The translations under genes were made by a program, and so were the position numbers. Shown one piece after another: positions 11,690 to 22,551 of a stretch of 64,000 bases of DNA (positions are counted from its first letter, which is position 1; the number at the start of each line of letters is the position of its first letter). The notes beneath the pieces are model-generated. The model saw only the letters and a program-made list of their open reading frames with translations. It ran no database searches and was not told where the DNA came from. This DNA comes from Tilletiopsis washingtonensis (taxonomy: Eukaryota > Basidiomycota > Exobasidiomycetes > Entylomatales), in NCBI RefSeq assembly GCF_003144115.1, contig NW_020312006.1:165760-229759 (forward strand). The letters are read 5' to 3'.

Positions 11690-12212
11690 GCGGCTGATGC
11701 GCCCTCAGCAGATGCTTCACTCTCGATGCGTCCCTCGCCATTCCTCTGTCCCTTGCTCCTGCCTCGCTCGCTGTCTCGTGCCCACCGCTCTCGCAAGCCG
11801 CGCGCGTACCCGCGTGCGGCGCGCGGCGCGCTCGCCTACCCGTCCCGCATCGAATACCTGACGCACGCTCTCGGTCGTCACTGCCGCAGCAATGCGTGCT
11901 GGCTGACACTGCAATGTACGCCTGTTCCCCTTCAGTTGTGTTGAGTGAAGTGAGGTCAAGGGCGGACGGCTGTGCGAGCGAGCCAAGTCGAAATCTGAGT
12001 CGACCGGGTCCTGCGGCACCTCCGCGCAGACGCGCCGCCGCGGCGCCTGCATCTACATGACGCGCGCCTCATCACCGGCGCGCCGCGCATACGTGCGTCC
12101 CACTTCTCTTCCACCTCCACCACACCCTCACTTCCGCGCTTCTGCCTTCGTCTACGCGCACAGCCCTCACACTCTGTTCGCTCCGCGTGCGCTTCCACCT
12201 GCGCGCAGGATC
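11690..12212. other. Intergenic: stomatin 3' flank and ULP1 promoter/leader
   Basis: About 520 bp between two genes on the same strand. The frame of the next gene stays open upstream to 12057 and contains an earlier ATG there. I did not use it, because the 52 residues it adds are Pro/Arg/His-rich and unlike the highly basic MGKRRR start at 12213. No other feature seen. Confidence 0.5.
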
Positions 12213-15200
12213 ATGGGCAAGCGTCGGCGCTCCTTTCTCGACGCAGAGCCGCAGCCCACGCCCGAGCTCGTCGCGAGCGGCAGCGGCAGCGCCTCTGCGT
12301 CGCCGGCGCCGGGCACGCCTGCTCGGCGCTCGGCGCGTCTCGCCGTGCCGTGGACAGGCAGCAGCAGCCGCGCAGGCGCCGACCTCAGCGAGCTTCGCTC
12401 TCAGGCTACCTCGCCGGACAGCAGAGTCCTGACGCCGCGGTCCAAGTCGCCCGGCCCGCAGCAGACTGCGGCCGCAAGACTCGAGGCGTCACGACAGGCC
12501 GACGCGTCTGGCAGCGCCTCGCGCTCCTTCTTCTCGCGCATCGGCGGCGTCTTTGGCTGGAAGCGCCGACGCGTCGAGGAGCCGTCGTCATCCTCGACGT
12601 CTAGCTCTGCATCGCCATCGCCGCGTCCGCCGCTGCAGCTCTCTGCCGAGCGGCCCGAGCCATCACGGCCCATTCTGCGCCCGGCTGCCAGCCTGCGCGA
12701 GATCGCCGCCATGTTCCAAAGCACCGACAAGCGCGAGCTGGAGCGCAGCACGCGTGCGCGCTCTGTGCACTTTGATGAAGACGAGGACGAGCAGGCGGCA
12801 GAGGCGCCCAGCGAGGACGCGCCGCTCAGTCCGATCATGACGCCGAAGCAGGAAGTGCAGGAGGTGGAAGCTGCGCTCGCAGCAGAGGCACCTCCCGCGC
12901 CCTTGCCGGTAGCGGAAGAGCCGCAGTCTACAGACGTAAACACCGGCGCAGCAGCTCCGTCCGCAAAAGCTGCCTCAACAGGCCGGCGAAAGAGCAGCGA
13001 CGCTTCCGCGAAGCGGTTGGAGTCAGGGCCGGTGCCGCCAGCAGCACAGGCGCTGGCAGAGATGGACGCGGCAGAGCCAGTGTCAGTAGTGCCGAAGCGT
13101 CTGCCGCAGATGCAGAGCACACTCGGGCCGCACACACGCTCGCCGCGCTTCAACAAGCACCTGCCGCCGCCGCCGATTCCGCCGTTGCTGCACCCAGCAC
13201 CCGCACCAGCAGACGAGGAACAGCAGGCTCCGGCACCGAAGCCGGAGACTGCTGCTGATGACAGCATGGCATCGGCGCAGGCTCCTGACGTCGACGCAGC
13301 TGATGAGGCAATTGGCGCGAGCTCGTCGCCTCCGCCGAGGCCGGACGCAGCTGCACTTGACGAGGCAAAGAGCGTCGTCATGGACAGCGTCGAGGACGAG
13401 GCCGCAGCTCTGTCGGAGCCAAGCTCCGCCCAGCTGGCGGATGATCTGCCGCAAGATCCGGACGTGCCTTCCATCTACCCGGCATTGCACTCCTCTCCGA
13501 AGGCTACGGCCGCACGCGAGCAAGCGAGCGTCGCAGCCGCCGAGCCCGCGCCCAGCGTCGCCGAGGCGCCGATGCCTGCCATCTTGAGCCACGACGAGAC
13601 AGACGCCGCGAGCAGCCTCTACCCCTCGCTGCCGTCACTGCAGAGCGAGCAGAACGTCGCCGGTCCTTCAAGTCCGCGAGCCGCGCCCGGCAGCCTGCCA
13701 AAGTCGCCTTCAGTCTCATCAGACGAAGACGAGATCCTCGTTCCGCGCCGCTCCACTTCGCAAGAGGCGCCTGAGCCCGTCGCGCGACCGCAGCAGCCTG
13801 CAGCACCAAGGCGGACAGCGTCCGCAGAGAAGCGGCGGCGCAGCAGTGCCGGCAGCTTCGCCGCAGATCTAGTCGGACGCGCCGCGGCAGCCGTCGGCGA
13901 GGCGATTTCCGACGCGGTGCAGGCTGCGGGCGGCGAGGCAGACGTCGAGGCTGTGCCCGCTGCGGCGACCAGCTTTGAAGCTTCAGCGCTGGACTCGGGC
14001 TCTGACGAGGCGGAGGAGGAGCTCGTCGAGGATCAGAGCGAGGAGGACGAGAAGCCATCGGACGAAGAGGAGGACGATGACGAGATCCTGCTCATCGAGA
14101 CGCAGCCGAGTCACCTCGTGCAGGGCATCAGCGGGCTCGAGGAAGAAGAGGAGCCGTTCGCTCCGGCGCTCGAGGAGAACGAGGACGTGGGAGACGTCGC
14201 CAGCGCGGAGGATGAGGACGAGGAGGAGTCCGAGTCAGGAGATAGCGGTGATGACGACGGGGAAGGCGTCGCGCTCGACGACGCGTCGGTCGGCAGCGAA
14301 TCAGCAGCATCTGGATCAAGCGAAGTGCTCGACGAGAGCGAGAGCACACCCGCTCAGCAGCTCAACGGCCACGATGCAAGCACGTCGCGCTCGTTGTCGC
14401 CGTCATCCTCCTCTGCCGCGCTGACGGACCAAGAGAATGTCTTGATGCCGCTGCCGCGTTCACCTGGCGCAGCTGCGGCCGATGTCGAGCATCCCATTGA
14501 CCTCACAGGTGACAGCGACTCGGAGGAGCAGTCGACAGATGCTCTGACAGACCGGGCACTGGAAGTGCTGCGCTCGACGTCGCCGCGCAAGGTCTTGGCG
14601 GCTCTGCCCGCTCCGCGCGTCCCTCGTCCATCGTCAGGCATCCTGTCCAGCGGACCGTTGGCGCGCGCGTCGCTGTCGGGCGCTGCGCAGCTCAACGGAT
14701 CGCTCGCCCGCTCGCCTTCCGCAATCTCGAGCGTCTCTGCGATTGGCGCTTCTGCTCTGCGGCAACCGCGCCGCTCTCTTTCGCACACGTTCGCTGCGCG
14801 CGCCGCGGCCAAAACGCAGAAGCGCAAGCGGGAGCCCATCTTTATGTGGGACCACAAGGTCAAAACGCAGGCTGCCAACGAGCAGAAGAAGCGCGCCACG
14901 CTGGCGGGCATGCGCCGCCGCGTGATGGATGCGACGGGACACGACATTCACTCGCTCGACGCCGTCGTCAGCTACCGTACCGAGGTTGAGCGCAAGTCCA
15001 AGACCAATGGCGTCATTGTCTCGTCATTCGACTCCGAGCTTACCATTCTTCGCGATCTGCTGGCTCGCCGGGAGAAGAGCGTCTCCCAGAATGCGCTCCG
15101 CCAATCCCGGACGCACCTGAAGGAGGCCGAGCGACTTGCAGCGGAGGATGCAGAGCGCAAGCGACGGGCGCGTGGCATCCTCGGCCGCCAGCCGGTGAGT

Positions 15201-16283
15201 AGCACGTGCATAGTCAGTGCGCAGTGCCTTACTCCCTCCTGCAGTTGCCCGAGGCTCTCACGCCCGAGCAGCAGGCAGTCGTGCAGCAGGCGCTCCGCGA
15301 CCGCGGCTTCAAGAAGGCCATCACCGGCGCGGAGGCGACGCACCGCAACATCCAGCGCCTGCAGCCGGGCAAGTGGCTCGACGACGAGGTCATCAACTTC
15401 CACATGGTGCTCATCAACACGCGCAACGCCGACATGCTGCAGCGGCGCGCCTCGGCGCCGCTGCCGCTGCAGAACACCTTTGCCAACGCCAACGGCGACG
15501 AGGTCAAGGCGGCCAAGCTCGCCGCGCGGCGGGCGCGCCAGGCGTACGGCTACTGGAACGTGCACGCCTTCATCACGGGCATGTACACGCGCATCGAGGA
15601 GGGAGGGCACAAGGCCGTCGCGCGCTGGACGAAGAAGGTCGGCGACGTCTTTGTCAAGGACCGCCTGCTCTTCCCGATCAACCGCGGGCAGAGCCACTGG
15701 GTGTGCGCGTGCATCAACCTGCGCGAGCGCCGCTTCGAGTTCTACGACAGCATGGCCGGCGGCTCGTGGGAGCGCGAGGCCGCCGAGCACCTCTCCGACT
15801 GGCTCGTGAGCGAGTGGCGCGCCAAGAAGGCCGCGGCGCACGGCGGGCGCGAGCTCGACGTCTCGGGCTGGCAACGCTACACGTGCCGCACGAACCCGCA
15901 GCAGCGCAACGGCTACGACTGCGGCGTGTTCAGCGTGCTCATGATCGAGCAGCTCTCGCGGCGCGACCCGTACGCGCCCATGCCGCCGCCGCTCGACCCG
16001 GCCGAGCTGCTCGAGGCGAGCGCGCGCGACGCGGAGCGGGGGCCGCCGCGCGAGGAGGATGTGCTGATCGACGAGCGGTGGAACTTCGAGCAGTGAGTCC
16101 CGCATCCCCTGCAACGTCGTCGAGTGCTCGCTGACGCAGTGCTGCCCGCGCCTCAGGAAGAACATTCCGTACTTCCGGCAGCGCATGATCTACGAGATCA
16201 GCAGTGAGTACCGCGCTCGACCGTCGGTCTTCTCTGCTGACCCGGCGTCGCATCTACCAGCCGCGCAACTGCTTGACTACTGA
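12213..16283 (+). CDS. ULP1: Ulp1/SENP-type SUMO protease, 1299 aa
   Basis: Exons 12213-15194, 15245-16092, 16157-16203, 16261-16283 (1300 codons). It is a cysteine protease of family C48 that matures SUMO and removes it from proteins, typically at the nuclear envelope. The catalytic domain covers the last ~300 residues. WLDDEVINFHMVLIN is the SUMO-groove helix. The triad and oxyanion residues are His1145 (QSHWVCACIN), Asp1162 (FEFYDSM), the Gln of NPQQRNGYDCG, and nucleophile Cys1220. The first ~900 residues are disordered and acidic. They contain hydrophobic-acidic stretches typical of SUMO-interacting motifs (EILLIETQ near 625; HPIDLTGDSDSEEQ near 765) and an RSVHF motif near 181 that fits PP1 docking. 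A basic stretch (QKRKREPIFMWDHKVK) precedes the catalytic region. Much of the N-terminal half is unique to this lineage. The last exon encodes only seven residues. An upstream in-frame ATG at 12057 is an alternative start. Confidence 0.93.
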
Positions 16284-16361
16284 GTGCATGTCAATGGTCA
16301 TTGGGCTCGCAGCTGCCTTTGCGCCAGCTTGTGTGAGCGTGTCGTGTGCGTCGTCTGCTGC

Positions 16362-18492
16362 CTACTTGGCGTGGGGGTGGAGCAGCACCTGCGCGAACAG
16401 GGTGTCAGCGCGAGTCGAGTGGAAGCCAGGTGGGCGGCTCGCCTTCGAGTAGCCCTCGATTCGCTGGTCGAACTTCTTGTAGGCGTCGGGCGCGCCTTCA
16501 AGTCCGTTGAGCTCGTTCGAGACGACAAACGACGGCTTCGCCACACCAGACGTGATCACTGAGCGAAGGCGTGAGCTGAGGACGCAAAAGGCGGCGCGGA
16601 CGGGTGACTGACGGTCGCGGAGCTGACGGTTGTATGACTGCAGAGAGAGAGAGGAGAATGAGAGCACGTACGATGCGGGCATGCATGCTGCGATCCCTCA
16701 CCTTGACGTTGCACTGTCCAGTGGCGATGGACAGGCCCTTCTCGAAAAGCTGAAGCAGGCGCAGTCAGCGGCCGGTTGAGCTCGTCAGGACAACGGACCG
16801 CACCTTGCCGAAGGGAAGGCTCAGCATGCCGAGCGCCGACTCCGAGTCGGGCGCTCCGGGGTCGGAGGGTACCTGCAAGGGGCATGATCAGCCATCTTGG
16901 GCCAACATCTGGCACTTCAGTCTCTTGCTCACGTAGAGGCCAGGGCAGCCGATGCCGCCGCACGCGCGCGTGACCTTGATGCACGAGGTGAGGACCGTGT
17001 TGGCCGCCTCCGTCCTGATTGGCGAAGAAGAGAGACAGTCAGACGCCTGTCAGTAGCGCGCAGCAGCCGACACGAGAGACTCACTTGCCGTCCGACGTGA
17101 CGGCTTGGTAGCCAACGCAATCGACACTGCGGTCCACCATGCCGCCCTGCTCGATGATCTGGTCCACCGGGTCGGACTTGGTGAAGTCGATGGGAATGCA
17201 GCCGATCGACTCGGCGAGCTTCAGGCGCTCGGGCACGCGGTCGACGACGAAGATCTTTGACGCTCCCATGATCTTCGCCGAGTACGCAGCCACTGCGAGT
17301 GCAGCTGTGTGAGCGAGTGGTCGCTGGAGCAGGCAGCAAGACACGCACTGAGGCCGACAGGGCCGGCTCCGAACACAGCGACCGTGTCTCCAGGAACCAG
17401 GCCCGCAAGCTTGCAGCCATGCCCTGCCGAGGAGGATCAGCTTGGGCAACCGCGTTCTCCCGCCTGCGTCAACGCACAGCCCGTGGGGAAGATGTCGCTC
17501 AGCTTTGGCAGCTTTGTGTCAGCGTTGGCCCCCGAGAACCGCTCAACAGCCTTCCGTCCCTCACCATGGCGTAGTCGGCCTCGTGCTCGGTGCCGGGCGG
17601 TAGGATGAGAGCGTTGAAGTCGGCCTGTCACACAAGCCTCGTGAGCCGGTGTCTCTACGCCCGCATCTGCGCGCTCACGTAGGGCACACGCAGGTACTCG
17701 GCCTGGCCGCCGGGGTAGGGTCCCACTGGAGAAGCACCGGCCAGTCAGCCTGCCGCGCATGACACACCCTCGGTCGGCCTTACTAGCAACGTAGCCCTGC
17801 ATCAGAGCTTGCGTCAGCCTGGAGCAGCTCCTACATCCTTCACCTGCCGCTCACGTATGCGGCCCCAGCGAAGCCCTTGTTGGCCTCGGTACAGAACGCA
17901 GTCTTGCCCGACTGGCAGTTCTAATTCGGCCAGCGTCAGCGCGCGAGCAGGTGACTGCAAGCAAGAGCACTCACACGGCAGCCGCCGCAGCCGATGTTGA
18001 ACGGCAGGTTCACCCGGTCGCCCTTCTTGAGCAGCGTCACGCCGGAGCCGACCTGCGCGGGAGGTGTGAGCGTGGAATAGCGCGTGCTCACCGTCGTGGC
18101 ACGCACCTCGTCTACAATGCCCTGGTTCTCGTGCCCGAAGCACAGACCGGGCTCAGCAGCGGTGCGGCCCTAGCGCGGTGCATCAGTCAGCGAGAAATGG
18201 GACAGCCTCGACAATCAGCTCACCTCGTACATGTGCAGGTCCGAGCCGCAGATGCAGCTGGTGGTGATCTGCAGCGAGATTTAGTATGCTGCCAGTCCCG
18301 GACGCGCACCGAGGCAGTACAGTACGCACCTTGACGATGACATCGGAGCTGCCGGCGCGGGGATGGCATGTCAGCGAGGCTCATCTCGCGGTAAGACGCG
18401 GGCACGCACGCATGCTGGATCGTGGGCTTGGGCACGTCCTCAATCTGAACGTTGTGCGGGCCCTTGTACACGACGGCGCGGTGCGTGACCAT
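16362..18492 (-). CDS. Zinc-dependent dehydrogenase, glutathione-independent formaldehyde dehydrogenase type, 382 aa
   Basis: Medium-chain alcohol dehydrogenase with GroES-like and Rossmann domains. Eighteen exons on the minus strand: 18492-18410, 18348-18330, 18268-18224, 18169-18107, 18052-17975, 17920-17855, 17796-17784, 17725-17679, 17624-17565, 17502-17478, 17423-17349, 17292-17085, 17014-16933, 16872-16804, 16749-16702, 16637-16613, 16558-16443, 16388-16362. The sum is 383 codons. Motifs: MVTHRAVVYKGP start; catalytic zinc region SCICGSDLHM and GHEN; structural-zinc cysteines in CGGCRNCQSG and the following FC; AYGYVAMGPYPGGQAEYLRV; LSDIFPTGWHG; and the NAD-binding FGAGPVGLMAAYSA. This order matches the Pseudomonas putida-type formaldehyde dehydrogenase group, which oxidises formaldehyde or other aldehydes with NAD and no glutathione. 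The true substrate here is not shown by sequence. The last intron appears to be GC-AG. Confidence 0.88.
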
Positions 18493-19098
18493 GATGGGCA
18501 GCGGCTGGATGGCGGTGGGAGTAAGTCTTATTTGAAGCCGTGCGGCGTACGAGGCTGGTGGTCTGAGAGGGCGAGGTGGTGGTGCGGAGGCAAGCCAGAC
18601 GGGACAAGAAAGGACGGGTCCAAGCGCTGCGGACTTAGCCCCGCATGTTCAACGATTGAGCTGAGAAGGCATCGCCTCGCACTTGGCGCTGATGCGTTCC
18701 CCGCCGCCCCAGCAGCAACAGCATCGGCGCTGCTTCCGCGTCTCTGCATTCTCGACCGCCGCTGCAGAGTAATCCACATGCTCGCACTCCAGCTGCAGAG
18801 CGCCCGCCTGCCTGAGATGCTCGGTCTGTGTCGCGCGACATCCGAGCAGGGCGTGAGGTGGCTCGTGCACTCTGCGAAGGAGCGGGCTAACCGCCGCGGC
18901 GCGCCCAAGTGGAGGCGCCGCGCGGGGCGCGTGGGAACAGCTGCCTCCGCCTCCTCCTCCTGCAAGTCTCTCGCTCACCTCCTCAGACGACTCCCACACG
19001 GTCCTGTGGCCAGCGACAAGACTTATGAAGCGATGCGCAGCTCATGAATATATCGATAGGGTCCACGTGCAAGCTGCAGCATCTCCGCGCCGTCGCGC
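18493..19098. other. Intergenic: dehydrogenase promoter and 3' flank of the nucleotidyltransferase gene
   Basis: About 600 bp between two minus-strand genes. No exon or RNA gene recognised. A block around 18640-18960 has open frames in several phases, but none shows domain content. Confidence 0.5.
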
Positions 19099-22036
19099 TC
19101 ATGCCTCGTGTTGCAGCGGCGTCGTCTCGCGCTGCTGCTGCTCAAGCAGCTCGACGAGCTCGCGCGGGCACGCGGGGATCTTGGGCATCTTGTTCTGCTG
19201 CAGCGCCAGCTCGGCCTGCTGCAGGCCCGCGATGAAGTCGTGCGCCAGATCGAGGCGCACGTCGGCGCACAGCTCGCCCAGCAGACGGCGCACCGGGCCG
19301 GGCACGTCGCTGACGGGCGCGGCGCCGGCGGGCTCCGCTGCTTCTGCGGCTGCAGTCATCTGGGCTCGCGCTCGCCGCACCTCGGCGTACAACCGGTCGC
19401 AGGCACTCTCCTGAAGCGCACAGTCAGTGATGGATTGGAGCAATCCGACACGGCGCACTCACCGCCTTCATGCCGCCAGCGCAGTTGCGGTCGAGGATGA
19501 ATGGATCTGCGGCGTTTGTCAGCGAGTGGGCCACGTCGTGGCTGTGATCTTGTCCTCACCCTGGATGACGAGCTGATTCTGCCGCCAAGAGTCCGGCTCC
19601 TCGAAGTTGTCGAGCGTCATGGTGACGTCTCCGTCGCGCGCGGGCAGGGCGAGATCCTCCTGCTCGGCAGCATTGACAGCCTCGTCGTCGGGCACCGCGT
19701 TCTCGACATTCGGCAGCACCTCGTCTGCCTCTTGGGCCTCTGCCTTCTGAGCCTCTACCTCCTGGGATTCAGCATCCTCAGCCTCGCTGCCGTTCTCGGC
19801 GCTAGCCATCTTGCTCTTGCGCTCGGGTGCTCGCGGCCGAATCTTGCCCGCAGCGATGGACACGGCGCAGCGCGGCAGCTGGTCGAGCCACGTAAAGAAG
19901 CCGACAATGGCGGCGCCGAGCGCCACATTCTGGCTGTGCTCGTCCTTAGGCTCTGCGCGAAACGGCGCCGCAGCATGCGGCTTCTGCAGCCGCGCAAACG
20001 TCACGTCGTAGATCTTGCCTGGCTGCGTCACGCGCCGATCGCCCGGCCGGGCATGCCCAAGCTGGCGCGCTCGCTCCCGCTCGGCGGCAGTCGCACGGCG
20101 GTGAGTGATCTTGCCTGCCTTCCAGAGACGTTCTTGCGGCACTTCGAGCGCCTTGAGCAGTTCAGGCGACTGCAGGTTGGGCAGATCGCCCGTCGACTGC
20201 AGGTACTGGATCGCGAGCAGCGTGTAGGAGTACGAGCTGAGCGTGGCGCTGCCGAGCGCGCCGGACGGGTCGTTAATCTGCCGCCGCTTGGCCCACGTCT
20301 TGATGGCAGACACGAAGGGCCGGAAGAGCGACGGCCGCAGCTCGGCGTACGTGCGCAGCAGGTCCGAGTTGGCCTGCCCGAAGCGGTCGTTGATGTTCAA
20401 GTCGAGCTGAAGGCCGGTCTGCGGGTCGCGGAACTTGACTGCAGCAGGGTAGTCGTCAGCGGACGCAGCGTATTTTACTTGCCGAGCCACTCACCGATCG
20501 GCACGGCGGCAAAGACGACGGGCTGCACGTCGACAAAGCCGCCGGCGCTGAGCGCATGGCCGACGACGCGCACGTCGTAGTAGTCTGGCATGTTGCCGCG
20601 CAAGCGCAGATTGCGAGCGCGCGAGGGCAGCACGAAGCGCTCCGGCTGTGAGCTTGCAGGTTAGCACGGGCGCATAGGCATCTTTGCTCGCACAACTCAC
20701 AGTGCCAACGCCCAGCGGCCTCATCGGATCCAGCAGCACGAGGTCAAGATCGCTGTCTGCGCCATACATGCCCGTGATCGACGAGCCAAACGGCGCGACG
20801 ATCAGGCCGTGCGCGCCCCAGCGCCGCGAGATCGCTCCCTGGACACGAGTCATGAGGCCTCGCCGGGCATTGATATCGGCCTTCGATGCGCGAGTAGACT
20901 GGAAGCCATACATCGGTCAGCAGTATGCCGGAGCCTGTCGGGCTGCGAACACTCACGTCCCAGATGTCGCGTGCCTGGCGGCCGACTGCCTCCCGCCAGT
21001 CTGACAGCGGCTTGGAGCCAGAGGCCTTCTCTGCCTTGGCGATCGCAGCCGCCTCTGCGCCCTCCAGCTTTCTGAGGAGCGTTGTAGCGTCGGCAAGGTC
21101 TTGCGCGATGATCTCGTTCGCCTGTTCCCGTCTGGCGCGCGTGGGAGCGCCCTTGATGAGCGGCGCCATGGCTGCTTTGAGCTGCGCCTCTTCTTGACGC
21201 GATGCTGTAGGAATCGGCAGCGTGCCTTCTGCATACGGCGGGTTGCGTGGAATGCCAGGCGGCCGCGGTTGCGCCGGATGCTCATGCGGCTTCGTCGGAA
21301 TGTAGAGCCCCGCGCTGGGCGTTGCAGATGGACTGGCCTCGCGACCGCCTGCGTTCGATGGGCCTGGCACAGCGACGCCGACACCACCTCCAATAGCCAC
21401 GCCGGCACTGCGCGGCGCAGGGCTTTTCATGCTTCTCGGTGCATCCGGGATCGCGATGCCTTGTCCTGCGCCAGTGCCGAACACCTGCTGTGCCCGGTTC
21501 TGCTCCTCATTGAACGCAAAGGCACGCAGGCGTGCTTCGACGTGCGCGATCTGCGTCGAGGCAGGGCCGCTTCGGAGCGGGCGTTTGGCGATGACGCGAG
21601 GCTCAGACGCAGATCCGTTCTTGGCTGCCCCAGGAACACCCAGCAGCGTCCGCGGATCTCTGCACGGCTTTGCGGGCGCGCTCTCCGGGGGTCCTGCCGA
21701 AGAGCTGGCGGTGGCAGGCTTGCCAGTCTGCCCGGTGCTAGCTCCAGGCATCTCGACGACGGGCAGTGGCGCGAGAGGCGTCGTCTGCCTTGCTCCTGCT
21801 GGCGGGCTGCTGGCACCGGCCTGCTTGGGCGCTCCATTGCGCTGTCTCGGGCCGCGCGGCAACTTCTCGCCTTGGTCCTCGCCCGCCGCTGCCTCTGCCG
21901 ACGCCGAGCTGCTAGACCCCGCGGCAGCGTTGTGGCGAGCACGCTCGCGAGCTCGGCGCGGCGCCTTGCGCGGCGACGACGACGACGACGACGACGCAGC
22001 ACCAGCCGCCGCCGCACGCACAGGCGTCGAGGCCAT
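19099..22036 (-). CDS. Cid1/Trf4-like terminal nucleotidyltransferase (non-canonical poly(A)/poly(U) polymerase), 887 aa
   Basis: Six exons on the minus strand: 22036-20957, 20898-20701, 20645-20495, 20438-19560, 19506-19463, 19410-19099 (888 codons). The enzyme adds A or U residues to RNA 3' ends, marking transcripts for decay or processing. The DNA-polymerase-beta-like catalytic core shows FGSSITGMYGADSDLDLVLLD with the metal-binding pair Asp410/Asp412. The third Asp is Asp489 in LQLDLNIND. The central domain follows (NSDLLRTYAELRP, FVSAIKTWAKRR, SYSYTLLAIQYLQ). The PAP-associated region ends with DPFILDRNCAGG, typical of the Cid1 group. About 350 N-terminal residues are disordered, Ser/Ala/Pro/Arg-rich. 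A Glu/Ala-rich spacer (VEAQKAEAQEADEV) is inserted between the catalytic core and the final motif. Whether it prefers ATP or UTP cannot be read from the sequence. Confidence 0.88.
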
Positions 22037-22551
22037 GAGCCGCAGCAGCGACGAGACGGCGCTTATTGCGGCTGCGAGAGGCGCGGCCGCGAGTGCAGCG
22101 CAGCGGCAGAGAGGAAGGGCGTGCGAGAAGGAAGTCGAGAGGCGCGCTTGCGCCGACGATGGACAGTTGGCGTTGCGCTCGCAGTCGGCGCTCCAAGTGT
22201 ATGCGCGCAGCAGAGGTGCGAAGGGGGTGAGTGCTGATGCTGGTGGGGTGAGAGGAAGGTGAGAAGCTGGCTCAGCCAGATTCCAGCGTCAGGAGACGCG
22301 GCGACGTCAGCTCCAGCCCGGACGCTGTCGGCCTGCCTTGGCCTGCTCTGGTGGAGGCGCGCATCGTGCGGCGGCACGTGAGGCCAACACCAGGAATTTG
22401 GCCTTCGCTCCACTCTTCTTCCTTCGCGTCCACCACTCCAGCTGCCTCACAGACGCACACCTGCGCAGCGCACCGCTCCTCCTGCCACACAGCTCGTAGC
22501 TCGTCCTACTTCACGGCGTCGTCCACCGCATCTGCCCGCTGCCGCAGCGCC
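22037..22551. promoter_or_regulatory. Divergent promoter region between the nucleotidyltransferase and PUS7 genes
   Basis: 515 bp separate the two start codons, and the genes point away from each other. The segment is likely to carry both promoters and 5' leaders. No specific factor site is claimed. Two genes acting in RNA metabolism share this spacer, which may allow co-expression (inference). Confidence 0.55.

Noticed and set aside
12057-12212. In-frame upstream ATG of the SUMO protease
   Set aside because: Adds a Pro/His/Arg-rich stretch typical of leader DNA. The basic MGKRRR start is more plausible, although the longer form is not excluded.
14972-16186. 404-codon open frame on the minus strand opposite the SUMO protease
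   Set aside because: It mirrors the catalytic domain of Ulp1, which carries all active-site residues on the plus strand. In GC-rich coding DNA, antisense frames stay open by chance.
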